This document shows, piece by piece, positions 48,291-61,335 of a stretch of DNA of 64,000 bases; the stretch's first letter is position 1, and every line of letters starts with the position of its first letter. Made by a program: the position numbers and the translations under genes. The DNA is from Hyperoodon ampullatus (lineage: Eukaryota; Chordata; Mammalia; Artiodactyla; Ziphiidae): NCBI GenBank assembly GCA_949752795.1, contig OX457058.1:163435353-163499352 (forward strand), given 5' to 3'. The notes beneath the pieces are model-generated. The model was not told the origin of the DNA. It worked only from the letters and a program-made list of their open reading frames with translations, and did not search any database.

Positions 48291-48989
48291 CAAATAGAAA
48301 CCAGCCAACAAGGGTATCTGAGGGCTGCAATCTGCAGGGCTCATCCTCCTATATACTGAACAAGACAGAGAATTTTGGAGAAGACTCTAGAGGGACAAGA
48401 TAGAGACTTACCTGGCAGTAACAGGAACTCCAGTGGTTATCTTTTCATCAGGGGAGTGTTACAATAATTATATGAGCTTATAATGTTCACATGAGACTAC
48501 TTATGTACCTCACAAAGATTCATGACTAATGGATGGATTTTAGCCAATGGCTGAAACCACACATAGCTATTAATTGGAAGAATAATTTAGGTCAACAAAG
48601 TATATATTCTGTTGTCATTTACTTATGATTATTATTTTATGTCAGTCAGTAATGATGTAGTTGAATTGCAACACTGTGCATACTTTACAGTTGTATTCAA
48701 TATTTTTATAAATTTCCTGTCATTCAAAAGGTTAGCATCTTATAAGAAATTACCCTTCATAATAGAATTATAGATATGACTTGAGAGTATGGAGCTAATA
48801 ATAATTGTTGCCCGTTTAGAGATTCCTCTTACATGGCAGTTGGTAGTCATTGTGTACTTTTCCTTCATATCATCTGATGTAGTTATATCCATTCATTGTA
48901 GGATGATTTTTCCATCCACAAAACTTTCGGTTAAATACCCTACAGTTTTCGGATTTAGGTAGAGTGCACACTCATAACTCTGTTTCCAT

Positions 48990-50645
48990 TCTTTCATTCA
49001 TCAAATATTTACTGAGCTGGTGTCAACTACTTGTCAATTTGCCTGGACAACAGACATTTTCTGTGACAAGTAATTTTCAGTACTAAAATTGGACAAGTTT
49101 CAGGCAACCTGGAATGAGTTGGTTATCCTAAGCACCGATTATATGCCTGTTATAAGAAAATTCCTATTCTTGAAGAGCCATGTGCTAATAGGAGACAATA
49201 GTATGTTGGATTGTGCTAGGTACTAAGTAAAAATATAATAGTTATGGAACGTGATTCTAATTTGAGTTAGGGTGGCCAGAAAGATTCATAGAGAAGGAGG
49301 AATTTAAGTAAAAGTATTAGAGAGGTGAGTTAACAAACATGGTAATATCTGGGGTAAGAGATAAGAGGTCAATGAAACAGCAAACCAGAGTCCCTGAGGT
49401 GAAGGTGTGCCTGGTGTGGTCTAGGAACAGCAAAGAAGGTAACCTGGTGTGACTCAAGTGACTGAGGAGATGAAGTCAGAGATGAGGTCAGAAAAGTAAT
49501 GAAACCAGAAATTATTTGAGAAAATGGATCACTGTAAGTGCTTGGGCTTTGGAAACTTTTGAGGAGAGATGTAATACGCTTTCACTTATATTTAAGAATT
49601 ACTGTGCTGCATTATTGAGAATAAACTATGGAAAAGGGTCAAGAATTAAGAATAGAAATCCGTTAGGAGGCTACTTCAATAATACAAAGAAATGGTGATA
49701 ATGGCTTGAACCAGAGAGGTAAATGTAGAGGTGATGGGGATTATTAGTCAAATCTTGGACATATTCTGAAGTTAGAGTGGACAGTGTTTCCTAATGAATT
49801 GAACATAATCTGTGCAGAAAATAGAAGAATCAAACAGGAATCTAATTTTGATCTAAGCAACTGAAAGAATTGAGTTGCTTGTTACTGAGATGGGGAAAAT
49901 GGAGAGGAATTAGGGCTACAGGGAGTGAGGGAGATCAGAAGTTCAATTTGGGCACATTATATTTGAAATATCTATTAGACCTCCAAGTGGGTATATTGAA
50001 TAGGCAGATGGTTATGCACATTTAGAGTTCAAGGGAGAAGGATGAGCTTGTTAGTGTTTAAGGCCATGAGGTCAGGTGAGTGTAGACATGAAAGACAAGA
50101 GACAAGTACTGAGTCCTGGAGCACTCCATGTTTTAGAGGTCCAGGGGAAAAAAAGCTAAAGAGAGAAATAGAAAAGTAGGAGGAAATCTAGGAGCATGTG
50201 CTGTCCTGGAAGCTAAGGAAGAATTTCAAGGAGGAAAGAGTGATCAATTTTATTGCATGCTGCTTATAGGTGGAGCAAGGGAAGAACTAAAGATAGCTTC
50301 ATAACTGGCAGGTCACCTCTGTGATGTGGAGGTCGTTGGGGACTTTGAAAAGAGTAGTTTCAATAGAAAAGCCTGATTGAAGTGAACTCAAGAGATAATG
50401 GGGGGAGATATATTGAAGAGAGTGAGGATATATAAAACTCCTAGGAGTTTTGCTGAAACAGGAAAGAGATAATGGAATAAGAAGCTTGATGTGGAAGTGT
50501 GGTTAAGACAGAATTTTTAAGATGGATTAACAATAGCATATATGTGTGCTGCTTATAAAGATTCAGAAAAGAGGAGAAAAGTTGATGGAGGGGCAAAGAA
50601 AAGGGAGAAGTCCTAGGCAAAGTCTATAAGTAGGGCAGAGAACAG
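48990..50645 (-). repeat. Long L2 (CR1-clade LINE) remnant, minus strand
   Basis: The plus strand follows the L2 complement in order from its 3' end: 'tcattcatcaaatatttact', 'tagggtggccagaaagattc', 'tctaggaacagcaaag', 'ttaggaggctacttcaataa', 'ttgttactgagatggggaaa', 'ctattagacctccaagtggg', 'gagtcctggagcactcca', 'caaggaggaaagagtgatca' and 'cctaggagttttgctg'. The antisense would encode the reverse transcriptase region, but many indels leave no long frame. At about 1.65 kb it is long for an L2 copy of this age. Confidence 0.8.
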
Positions 50646-52504
50646 GAGTGTTGAGGTAGTACACCGATGTTCTTAGAAGCCAATGGTAGTACCTACTCTA
50701 GTTTGAGACAAAAGGGATTTACACGAGATATAAGGACAGTCACAGAATCTCTAGGCAATACAGCAGAAACAACATCCAAATTATAACGCAGGACTCCCCC
50801 ACAAGAAACCTCACAGGCCCCTGTTCCCACCACTGTGCTGGACCTGGATGTGATGGCTGGAACCTGTGCCACTGTGACCCACAAACTGTCTACTACTGCC
50901 ACCACCTTTGTGAGAGGGGAATCTCCCTCACTGTTTGAAGCACAGTCTGTTTGGGTGAGTTTGTGTCACATATAGGTCCAAACAGCTGGAGAGGACATGA
51001 GAGAAATGCTTTCGGCTTCTAAGTTGGAGAGGTGTGGACTACTTAAATGTGGAGAATTCCCCACACATAGGAAGGATGCTCAAATATACCAAGTGGTCAA
51101 AAAGACATGACAAATATTTGTTCTTGTGTGGTTCTAATATTTCAAGGCTTAAAAATTCCTTGATTTTTTGAACAGGATAAAAAGAGTTTAAAATATGTTT
51201 TTCCAAAACATACATATTCATACAAATAGATTGGCCAATGTTAGAGATCATTTTTTTAAAGCCAGTGATTTGTCCCTACTTCCCCTCATTTTACATGTAT
51301 TACAGATATAAATTATATGTATACAAAGATTTTATATCTCTATATATATGTGTATATAGACACACATGCACACACACATACATATATATGTTCGTATCTT
51401 CATAAGGCAGGAAATAGAATCCGCACTCACACATGGATGAATAACAAGGACCTTAGTAAGTATATCCTGTCATTCTACATTAATGGACTTAGGCAATTTT
51501 GGTTCAAAGTAAGCACACTCTGTTAAACATATTTTCAGATTCAATGTTTGTACTTGTTTGGTTACTTTATCTCTGAATCATGATTCTAGAACACTTGGAA
51601 GAATCTGCAGCCATGAGAGATGGCTTGCAAAAGCAAATATATATTAAATATTACATATATTTTTAATTTATATAAATGTATATTTTTAAAAGCCTACATG
51701 CAACTTAATCAATACCAAATAGCTCATTATTTTACTCAGTAATCCCTCAACATGATATTCCTTATTTCTATTTAAAGTCTCCACACCAGCAACTGAATTA
51801 ACATATTTGCATAATAGAATGTCTGTTTTGGGGATAATGAAATCTTATATTTTATGTATTCAAACTTTTAAAGGGTCACCTTTTATTTTTTCCCTCCTAA
51901 CCTAAAATAAAACTCTAATTAGAATAAAGGTGTACTTTTTGGTAGAATATTTAACATGATTTGAGCAGGGGATTTAACAGATTCTCAAATAAAATTTTGA
52001 AGAGTCAATACAGTATAATATTCTAGGTTCTGACTTCGTTGTTAATGACTTTTTTTTGTGGACAAATTCACTCAGTAGCTTTTCTACTCAGAAGCAGTTG
52101 GGGGTTGTATGATTGAAGGAGTCATGTTAGCTCTGTAACCCCAGGTCCTGTTCCATGGACACATTATGAGAGTAAATTTGAGCAGGGTTTAGCTACTCTC
52201 ATAACCAGTCTCCACTGAGGAAATTTCTGTGCTCAAAGACAAACTAACATCCACTGTCCCCCTTTCTCTTATGATTTTTAGAGTTTATGTTGTAGTTATG
52301 GTTACACCCTAAGCAGGATTAGTGACTTACTCTGGGAAAAAGCCTAGAGTAACAAAGAACAAAAATTAACTATGGGAGATAAATCCCAGCAGAACAGGCA
52401 CCAAAGTGAGAATTGACCTAGGATGGATACATGAATAATAAAATATGGCATTTGGAATATGAGAAGCTTCCTAGTGTCAGTGGTGGAAAAGGGAAATTAA
52501 GAAA
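50646..52504. other. Intergenic sequence with a TA/CA-rich patch
   Basis: A mixed TA/CA dinucleotide patch lies at 51334-51391. The stretch 50,690-50,940 is richer in GC than its surroundings and open on the minus strand for 70 codons (50693-50905), but I recognise nothing in it. Confidence 0.35.
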
Positions 52505-52690
52505 AGTTCTTTGTGATCACCTAGAGGGGTAGGGTGGGATAGGGAGGGTGGGAGGGAGACGTAAAACAGAGGAGATATGGGGATATATGTATATTTATAG
52601 TTTATTCACTTTGTTATAAAGCAGAAACTAACACACCATTGTAAATCAATTATATTCCAATAAAGATGTTTAAAAAATAAAATAAAATAA
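52505..52690 (+). repeat. 5'-truncated L1 3' end, plus strand
   Basis: It matches the 3' UTR of L1-A and L1-B from 'ttctttgtgatcacctagag' to the end 'ccaataaagatgttt', followed by an A-rich tail. It keeps the canonical AATAAA and terminal segment that L1-A lacks. Confidence 0.9.
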
Positions 52691-52943
52691 AACTGATATA
52701 CCACAAAAAAAAGAAAGAAAGATTAGGAGGGCCAGTGACCACTCAGAACTCTGAAAATTCCAGAGTCTGAAAAGCTACAGAGATATGTTTGTTCACCAGA
52801 TATTTCTGTTTCTGTATCAGTGATAGAAAGGTCCCTATTACCTTCAAATTTTTCTAATACTAACTTACACACATGTATACACAAACACTCCACAGATTTA
52901 TCCATTGATATTTGTTTTGGGTTACCTATATATATAAAATTGG

Positions 52944-53025
<82 letters not shown>

Positions 53026-53032
53026 ATATAGA
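52944..53032 (+). repeat. Compound (TA)n(TG)n microsatellite
   Basis: About 16 TA units pass directly into about 22 TG units, then 'tatgtatata'. The open frames through it are repeat-generated. Confidence 0.96.
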
Positions 53033-53184
53033 TGGTTGACTGCTATTTGGTGTAAGAAGTAAATGATTTCTATCAGATTGATTTTGTTTGTTCATTTTTG
53101 CCATATTTATTTATTAAATATAAGGTTCCTATTAGGGACTTTGCAGGATCTTAGGAATTCAAAAAGTGGCCTTTAGAGACAGAA

Positions 53185-53375
53185 GTTTCATGTATGAATC
53201 ATGAGTCCACCAGTTCTTATTTGAGCAAGAGAAAATCTCTTTGTGTCTGAATTTCCTTCTCTGAAACATTATGGATAATTACAACTTACCTAGAAAGTGG
53301 GCAGAAGATGGAATTAGGTTGTTTATGTAAACAAGGTGACTGGGATGTAGTAGGCACCAAATAAGTCAATTATCT
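53185..53375 (+). repeat. MIR SINE, plus strand
   Basis: 'gagcaagagaaaatctcttt', 'gtgtctgaatttccttctct', 'acaacttacctagaaag' and 'gggatgtagtaggcacca' are in MIR order. Confidence 0.6.
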
Positions 53376-53724
53376 TTCATTCAGTCTGTTCTCTGGATGT
53401 GCAAATTGTGGATATGGGACATGTAACTAAAATGTTTAATTACAGCATGATAATGTCTAATAGAGAAGTATGATATGGAAGAGGGCAGAAGTGCACAAAA
53501 GTGAGAATGACCATTTTCCCTGGGGAGAACAAAAGTTCATCAGGAGGATGAAGCTTGGTTGAGATGTTTCATGATTTAAGATTGGCAGCATGTTTGCTTT
53601 AATGAGGGATCTAAAGTGCAGAAGGGAAAAATAGTGACCTGAAACATTTTCTAAGTTTCGTGAAGAGACTGGAGTTGGGAGAAGGTGTTCTATAAATGGA
53701 TATCAAGGCTAAGAAATTCTTTGC

Positions 53725-53870
53725 TTGTTCACTCATTCAGTATTTATCTGGTATCTCTCATGGTCAAGCATGTGCTAGAAGCTGGGGTTCTAGGAGAATG
53801 AAGCACATTAATGACTCTTGTTTAAGGCAATCAAGTCTGCCTAATGGCCGTACATTTGCCCCTTAGAGCT
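53725..53870 (-). repeat. L2 3'-end fragment, minus strand
   Basis: 'cactcattcagtatttatct', 'aagcatgtgctagaagctgg' and 'gagaatgaagcacattaat' resemble the L2 3'-end complement. Confidence 0.5.
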
Positions 53871-54066
53871 TGGAATCTTGCAGACGAGCACTGGTTTATG
53901 TATATGACTTGTATATACATCCATACAACTCACCCCCACATAACAGACTATTTTTGAATAAAGAAGGGAATCAAGGTCTCAAGTATAGAATATCAAGTAT
54001 AGAGCTTTCATTATCTCTGTCTTTATAGGTCTAAGAACCTCAGAAGGTATCAACAGTTAAGAGAAA

Positions 54067-54070
<4 letters not shown>

Positions 54071-54125
<55 letters not shown>
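54071..54125 (+). repeat. (AT)n microsatellite, about 27 units
   Basis: Uninterrupted AT run, the longest pure dinucleotide tract in the window. Likely length-polymorphic. Confidence 0.96.
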
Positions 54126-54126
<1 letters not shown>

Positions 54127-54789
54127 TATATAGTCTAGAGTTGGTAGTGAGTCCAAAATAATGTGTTCAATTGAATAGAACAAAGGGAAGGGACAGATTC
54201 TGAGTCCCAGGATGTTTACTCACTCCACACAGAGCATAATAAATATACAGGTGAATAGCTAGAATCTCTTGTTAGCTTTTGAGTAACTGTGTTCTACATT
54301 CAGGAAAGGACGCCAAAACTGCTTTTAGATATATTTGAAGGATGCTGTCTTGGCTTAGCCAGAAAACTCCCAAATAAGATGAGGAAAATCTAGTAGTTTA
54401 AGGATAGAAATAACTTGATTTTGCATGATGGCCTGGACCAATAGTTCACTTTGCTAGCTATGAAATCATGTTTTCTTTTAACCTATCTCACAGTGAGAAA
54501 GTGGCAGTGTTATTTGCAGTAGCATCTTATTCTCTGTGATGACAGTAATGGAGAGGTACGTAAGGGCTATAGGGTACATACGTGAGTCCATAAGTGTCAG
54601 TGTAAACTCTTCAATAAGGGAAACCATACAAAGAATAAAAGATTATTGATTTAGGAGAAAAGTGTTAGACAAAGTTAATCTAATATAGACTAACTTTCCA
54701 GTCTTTTTGTAGTGAAAGTAAAAGAAAACTAGAATGCTCATAGCAAATAAACATTGCCTTACTGAATACACCAATTTGTCCCCAAGACC
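54126..54789. other. Intergenic sequence with nothing recognised
   Basis: No gene or repeat supported. Confidence 0.4.
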
Positions 54790-54990
54790 AACATTATCCA
54801 ATAGAACCTTCTGCAATGGTGACTATGTTCTATATCTATGCTACCTAATACAGTAAGACACTAGCCACATATAACTACTGAACACTTTAAATGTGGTTAG
54901 TATGATGGTGGAACTGATTTTTAATTTTATTTAACTTTAATTTAAATATAAATAACTACATGTGGCAAATGGCTACCATTGAACAGCACC
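54790..54990 (+). repeat. hAT-type nonautonomous DNA transposon (MER-class)
   Basis: 'attatccaatagaaccttct' at the left and 'ctaccattgaacagcacc' at the right are near-inverted termini. Between them lie 'atgttctatatctatgctac', 'ctagccacatataactac' and a TTTAA-rich centre. The pattern fits a hAT-Charlie-related MER element. The subfamily is not certain. Confidence 0.65.
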
Positions 54991-57089
54991 AACCTAAACC
55001 TTACAAAGAGCTGATCAAAGTTTGAGCATGGGATCATTTTGATTGTAATCCTGCCAGTCCTGTTCTCTTAGTAAGAAATGAGAAATGGACAAAGATAGTG
55101 TATTGGACTTAGGAACACAAACATAGGGCAGCAGTGCAGCTGCCTCATAAGTGCTCATAGGAACCAGACCTCAATATCATTTGGTCAAAGAGAGAAACCA
55201 TTATCCTTTGGTCCTAAATGAAAGCTAATCACCTGAATCTATATTTTTAGTTTCTTTTATGGAGAAAGTTTAGATACAGAGCTTGCTGTAGTCAAAGAAT
55301 AAGACAGGGCGAAGAGTGGTAGGTAAGTATAATAGAAGTTCGAAGTTTTATGTAATGATGATATTTGTTAGAACACTGTTTCTCTAGAGTTTCATTTCTT
55401 TTACCCTTATATGTGGATTCCTACTGAATCTCATAACTTGCATTTTTAACAAACAGCATATGACCATTTTCTTTGCCTCTTTAGGCAGATAATACCCACA
55501 TGGAGATTCCAAGGGTTTTTTTTCTCCATGCTGTTTAGCTTGTGGCTTTATTGATATTTTCACTATTACAAATAAGAAACCTGCACATCTCATTTTTATT
55601 TTTCCTTACAAAATGATGGTTGGCAACATTCATCCTTTGCTGTCTTTTTAAAATATTTTTTGTGTTTAAGTCAACTGTCATATGAATGGAGCTTGAATTA
55701 AATTAGGAAGCATTGGTAAATATTAAAGTAAAAGAAATACACACCACTGAAATGTAAGCTCTTAACTAATACATAATTAACACTTTACCCTTTGCGTATT
55801 TTTTGAATGAAGATGATTTTTATTTTTGGTAAATCTTGTTATGACATATGCTTCAAAGGCTTTGGAAGGAAGTTATTCCTATCCATTCAGTAGCCTAGGA
55901 AGTGTAGTGGAGAGAAGCATGCTGATATTCAATAAAAAAAATAATTTATTAATAGACCCAGAGGACACCTGTACACTTTCAGATGGGTCTAGCACCTGAA
56001 ATTCATTAAGCTCAGATCCATTCATCCTTAAACTCCTCTTGATCATTACCTGTTCAAAGTGTCCTGCTCTTCTTTTCAATTACTTCCGATAAGATCAGGA
56101 ATGACTTCCTATGTATGCTCTGAAGAAAAGGTGTTGGGGAAACATATGAGCCAATACACCATATGTACCAATGTACCACACAGACTGACAATGAACTCCT
56201 GTTTGATTCATGGAAGAGCATAGTCTATGTAATGCACAGTGGAGTCTGGGCTACTCAGCCATGAAGGCAGGTTATCATAAACTGCTCCTCTGAGAGGCTG
56301 TAAACCAGCCTGGGACAATAATCACCAACAAATGAGGATTCTGAAAAGGTGTCTAGATCTAAGGAGTGCAGCTCCTTTGAGTAAATGGACTAGCAGTCAT
56401 GCTTAAGATATGGTTCTATCAGTGGCAGCAAATTTCAACACAGTATACTATTCTTGAAGGATAGATTAGTAACATAGCAGGGCATTTAATGGCAACAATG
56501 GGCTCATCTGCAAATGGAAGCTTCTCCCAGTTCCTCTTCAGATTTGTGATATAAATACAATCATTTTTCCCTTCGTAGCTGTACTGCTCCATTGGGAAAT
56601 CATGACTGATGCCATCAAGTGGGTTCTTGCAGGAGGCATTTGAAGATATTCTCCTATATTGCACAGGATCTGAAGTTAGAGAAGGTTCTTGTCCAAGTTA
56701 AAATAGAAACTGAAGCAATGCCACATAGACTCCTCTGTTGGAATTTTGGGAAAGCCTGATGCATTTGTTTTAAAAAGTCAGTGGAGTCTGATATTGAAAG
56801 ATAAGGATCGCAATGATGAAGTTAAAGTCTCAAAATTCTAGCAATACCTAGATTTAGAAAATTAGATATCTTGGCATCCAATTCTCAAGTTTCCAGATGA
56901 AATTAATAAGGAAAATGAAGTTGGGAAATTAAACCTTTATATAGCATCCCCTATTATATTATAGGATGGCAGCGAAGTGTTGTGTTAATAGAATTCTAGA
57001 GCCAGTTTCCACCTTCAGGTTTAACTAGGTATTAACTCTATGGGGCCCTGGGCCTGATTTAATTTATAGAACTCTGTCAAAAATGGTCT
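54991..57089. other. Intergenic sequence; holds one candidate exon relic
   Basis: No repeat recognised. The open minus-strand segment at 56419-56669 is listed separately. Confidence 0.35.
56419..56669 (-). other. Candidate exon or pseudogene fragment, about 83 codons
   Basis: On the minus strand 'ccttctctaacttcag' ends at 56670 and is a good splice-acceptor sequence. From there the frame is open to a TGA at 56419-56421, with a varied, protein-like composition (YRRISSNASCKNPLDG near the start, NLKRNWEKLPFADEP in the middle, several cysteines). The same frame is also open upstream of the acceptor back to about 56697. No donor, upstream exon or known domain was identified. It may be an exon, a pseudogene piece or chance. 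Confidence 0.25.
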
Positions 57090-57210
57090 GATAAGAGGAA
57101 TATCTACTTCAGAGGATAAATGAAATTATTAAATAAGTTAATACATGAAAATACTTTAAAAATTCCCAGCACACAGAATAACATTCAATAAAATATTTGT
57201 TATTAATATT
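57090..57210 (+). repeat. MIR 3' fragment, plus strand
   Basis: 'aataagttaatacatgaaaa', 'attcccagcacacagaataa' and 'cattcaataaaatatttgtt' match the MIR 3' end in order. Confidence 0.6.
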
Positions 57211-58099
57211 GGAAACATATAGCTATACAAAGTCAAAACTGATCCTACTTAGCACTGATTCCAGAAAGTAATAAAGATGTGTAGGAAAAAAACATGATTT
57301 ACCAATTCGCTGATCACCTCTGAATGCTTTTGGGTTCTTCATTTAAATGTTGTTTATACCTACTTGAAACATTCTAGAAGATGGCATATTCCATTTTTCC
57401 TTACATCCTCTATTTGATTCTCTGAAGATTTTGAAACTGATGGAGGTTTCACTAAGTCTTTTCGCAGCTATGGAGCCTCAGTCAACACCCTAAATTTTGC
57501 ATTATCCTTCTGTACAGTAAAGACTTTTGTGTCAGAATGCTATGAGTTGAATTCACATGATTTTCCTTGTTGAATTTGTTTTTCTCCCCACCGATTATAC
57601 AAGAATAGACATATGTTCCCTAAATTGATTTATTAAAGAATATTTTTTGAAAGGACGCTCTCAACATCAGATGAACACAGGCATGAAAATAGCAAGAAAT
57701 TTTTTTTTTTAATCTCCTTTTCATTGCATTCAGAAAGCAGCAGACTAAGGAAGTGCTGGTGGTGAGGCAGAAGGCAGTCATCAAAGGCAATGAATGCATC
57801 ATATGGTTTACATCTTAGAAAAGCTGTTTTAAAAGACTTTGCAGAAGGAACCCTCATTTGCAGAAAATCAAGAAAATTTCATAGCTTTTATTCTGTGTTC
57901 TGTCATTTGAATACAAATGAAATCAATGGAAATATTCTTGCCTGAACTAGAAAACTTCGGATCAACCACAGCGACAGTCTGCAGCCTTGGAGTGACAATT
58001 TTGAAGAAGGGTTACTGTCTAGGTAACTGTCCTGGGAAGAGTGGTGTGAGAAAGAGAGAAGAGTCAATATGTTCCTATGGCTTTAAGATATTAAATAAG
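57211..58099. other. Intergenic sequence with nothing recognised
   Basis: Overlapping short frames on both strands, none with support. Confidence 0.4.
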
Positions 58100-58215
58100 T
58101 ACTCTGCCATTACTGAGACCTGGCATTGTTTTACAAATGGAGAAAGTGAAGACAAGAAATATGAATGATTTGCCTCATGTCTCAATGCTATTTTATCAGT
58201 AGAAGTAAAACTAAA
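58100..58215 (-). repeat. MIR fragment, minus strand
   Basis: 'attgttttacaaatggagaa' and 'gaatgatttgcctcatgtct' resemble the MIR complement ('attttacagatgaggaa...'). Confidence 0.5.
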
Positions 58216-60661
58216 TTGTTTTGACCCATTAACTTAAAAATTAACTTTCATGAAATTTGCATTTAATTATTTTCAAAATCATTGCCAGCTCTTTATTCCA
58301 AGATTTTTTCATTCTTAATTTTTTTATGCATACCTCAGCTACCAGGAGACTATTTTCTAGTAACATATTCAGGAAATATAATTTATTTTATGTCTCTTTC
58401 TCCCATATTCTACATGAATACCTGTGTATAGACTTCTTTTATCTTCTATCTGTCAAAATTCTAGAGATTCTGCTTCATACATTTGTAGTTTTTTATTAAT
58501 ATGAATGTGATACCTTTGTAGGCATTATGTGTTACTAACCAATTCTTGAAAAATTATTTTTTTCTTTTCCCTTAAAATTAAAAAAAAGAAAAAAAAACCT
58601 TCAGGCTGTAGATTGATGTTGTTACCATTGCAGTCATATTTAATGATAGTCTAGGATTTTAAAAAATCTGGACACCATCTTTTCATCAGCTCAGGAAAAA
58701 ATATGGTTCAATTATAGTTTTGAATAATGCTTCTCTTCCAATTGTCATTCTTAACTGATGTTTTATTATATTTCCACTTATTTAACCCCTGTTTTGCTTC
58801 ACACTCTAGAAGAGTCTAAGTTTTCATTTACTTTTTGAAACGTTTTTCTTCTCTTCTACTTCTATCTTTTGCTGTAGTGGATAAAGATAATAAAATATTA
58901 CTGTATTTTAATTTCCACTTCATTTTTTTCTTAATTCCTTCAAAACAGATTCTCTAATGTCAACTCTTTGCTCTCTCCTCATAGTTTCTCCAGGTTACTT
59001 GATCATATTCTACTGCATCATTTTTCAGGATATCAGGCATATAGTCTCTCAGATTTTCATGACTATCATTTCAAAGACCTAGTGCAGCCTTGTCTTCTGT
59101 TTATTCATCCTTGAATGGCAAGAGGTCTGTTCAGCATTTGGCTGAGTATCCTTAGTCCTCCTCAATGTTTATGTGAAAATTGGGTACTTTATCACCTTCA
59201 TATTCTAATACTAATCTATTCAGGTTAGTTATCTGATGAATTTTCTCCAGTTTGATTTTTCCAGTCTTCTGAAATTTCCTTTTAGGTAGGTGTAGGTGTT
59301 CATTATCTAATATGAACTCCTTTTGCTATGCCTATCTCCACCCCATGATTATAACACTTTCATGGACCCCTAAGCATCAGAGAATAGTGTGCCTACATAC
59401 ATTCTTTTCTAATTTTTAGCCTGTGTTGCATGTTAAGTGCTATACTCTGAGGAAAGAAGGGAGGGGGTAACTTCAGTTTTGCTTCCTTCTCCCCCACTGA
59501 TTTAGTTATTCAGTCATTTATATAATATGGTCTCATTATGCTTCTTTTATGCTTGGGTATTACAATACTATGTTATTTATTTTGTTGCACAAAATGTTCT
59601 AGATTTACCCATTGGGACCTCTTTCTGACAGGCTCTTGTGTCCCTTTAATATGTTCCCAACATTTTGTTTCTTTGAGCACTTTTTTACTTTCTGGCTGAA
59701 AATTTTCATCAGTTTCCTTTAGTAAATCATTTTTAGTGATAAGCTCTTCAGAGGGACATTCTTTGGTGGAAATATCAGGACCCTATTTGTTAGTCTTTTT
59801 TGCTTACTATCATTTCAAAGACCTTTTCAAAAACCATTCCCAAGACACTTTTTGTATATTTCTAGCATCAGCCCCAGAATCAGCCATTTCTCCAAGGAGG
59901 CTTGGTTCCTTTTGTTGGGAAATGCTCTTTAGAAACCAAGATACAAGTGCTAGGTATAATCTTTTTTTAAAATAATAATGATAAAAAAAGAACTATGATG
60001 ATGAACTGATGCTTACTTTCATGAATATCTGAAATTCAAGTCAGTGCATACACACAGTTCAATTTGCTTTTATGCTAAGCTAGTTAATATTGTGTCCTCA
60101 CAAAGTAAAACTTATGAAAGATATAGCTTTTATTTTATTTTCCACCAGAATTTGATATTTCACTATTTTATCTAATCCAATTTTTAACATTTCATATTGT
60201 GAGAACTTTTTGAACAAAATAACACCTTTAAAATATTTATCCAAACTGAAATTAAAAAGAGCCTAAATTTCACTTTAAAAATTTAAACCAGCAGATGATA
60301 TAATTTTATTTATGAGATATGTCTCTAAAATATCTTTCTTCCTTAGTTTTGAATAAAAGATCAGAAACAGAATCTTTAAACTGGTAAGAGGTTATTGTTT
60401 GTTTGCTTTTTTTGTTTGTTTGTTAATTTGACATTTATAGCCTGACAATTATAACAAAAATAAAATAGCACAGCATTTTTGGCATCTCATAAATCCAATA
60501 ACAAAATAGCTACTGTAATGGAATTAGACAATAAACCATAAGCTCTGGAGAAAAGGATTAAAAGGGAATCAGTAGAGAAAAAGCTACTTCCATATAAACT
60601 TTAGAAAAATATATGAAGTTCTAAGGAAAACCATTTTGTGTTTGGAACATGAATATATGGG
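58216..60661. other. AT-rich intergenic sequence, nothing recognised
   Basis: A 19-bp exact direct repeat ('actatcatttcaaagacct') occurs at 59062-59080 and 59806-59824, but the flanks differ. A (GTTT)n patch lies near 60,397-60,425. Confidence 0.4.
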
Positions 60662-60880
60662 CTCAATTCTAAATCCATAGACAGCTGTCTGTAACCTTGG
60701 CCCAGTGACTTAACAGATTTGACCTGCAGTTTTCGTATTGAAAACTGAAGAGAATTTCCCAACTCTGCTTATTTTCCAGCGTTCTTGTGAGATCAAATAA
60801 TATAATGCACATGAGGGCTATTTTTAAATTGCAAAATGCTATGCAATGTAAATTGCTTTTGTTAGTCTTAATGAATATGT
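60662..60880 (+). repeat. MIR SINE, plus strand
   Basis: 'gtaaccttggcccagtgact', 'acctgcagttttcgtattg', 'gtgagatcaaataatata' and 'aaaatgctatgcaatgtaaa' are in MIR order. Confidence 0.6.
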
Positions 60881-61159
60881 GTCATGACATTGTAAATAAG
60901 AACTGGAATTCTTGGACTAAAAGGGAAGACATAGATAATGAAGTGATTTTAATGGTATGTCCATGAAACTCACAGCTCATTTTTGTAATCCTAACAGCTA
61001 CCATGGTACAGCATCTATCCCAGTTAGTAAGTACCTGAATAAAAGTGAAGAACATCAAAAAAGCATGGTATTTCTCTTTCTGTTTCTACTGTTGGTGCCT
61101 TCTTTCAGCTTGACCTATTTTGATGGCCTACAAACCAACCAGCTTCTCTTTGTATTCTA

Positions 61160-61335
61160 GCCAATTAGCCTAAAGTACTGCAGGAGTTATCTTTCTAAAG
61201 CCCAGCATTACCATGTCATTCCAGATCTGCAATAATGTCTCCTCATTACTATAAAATTTCTAAATTTTTCAACATAATATCAAAATATCCAACTTAGCTT
61301 TCTATATCTATTTCCACTATTCTGTCACACAAAAG
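61160..61335 (+). repeat. L2 ORF2 fragment, plus strand
   Basis: 'gttatctttctaaagccc', 'accatgtcattccagatctg' and 'aatgtctcctcattactata' match the L2 block in which 'gatctttttaaaa' precedes 'catgtcactcc' and 'aatggcttcccatt'. Confidence 0.5.

Noticed and set aside
52820..53104. Open frames across the TA/TG repeat
   Set aside because: Produced by the dinucleotide repeat.
59062..59824. Segmental duplication suggested by a 19-bp exact repeat
   Set aside because: Flanking sequences do not match, so it is a chance or trivial repeat.
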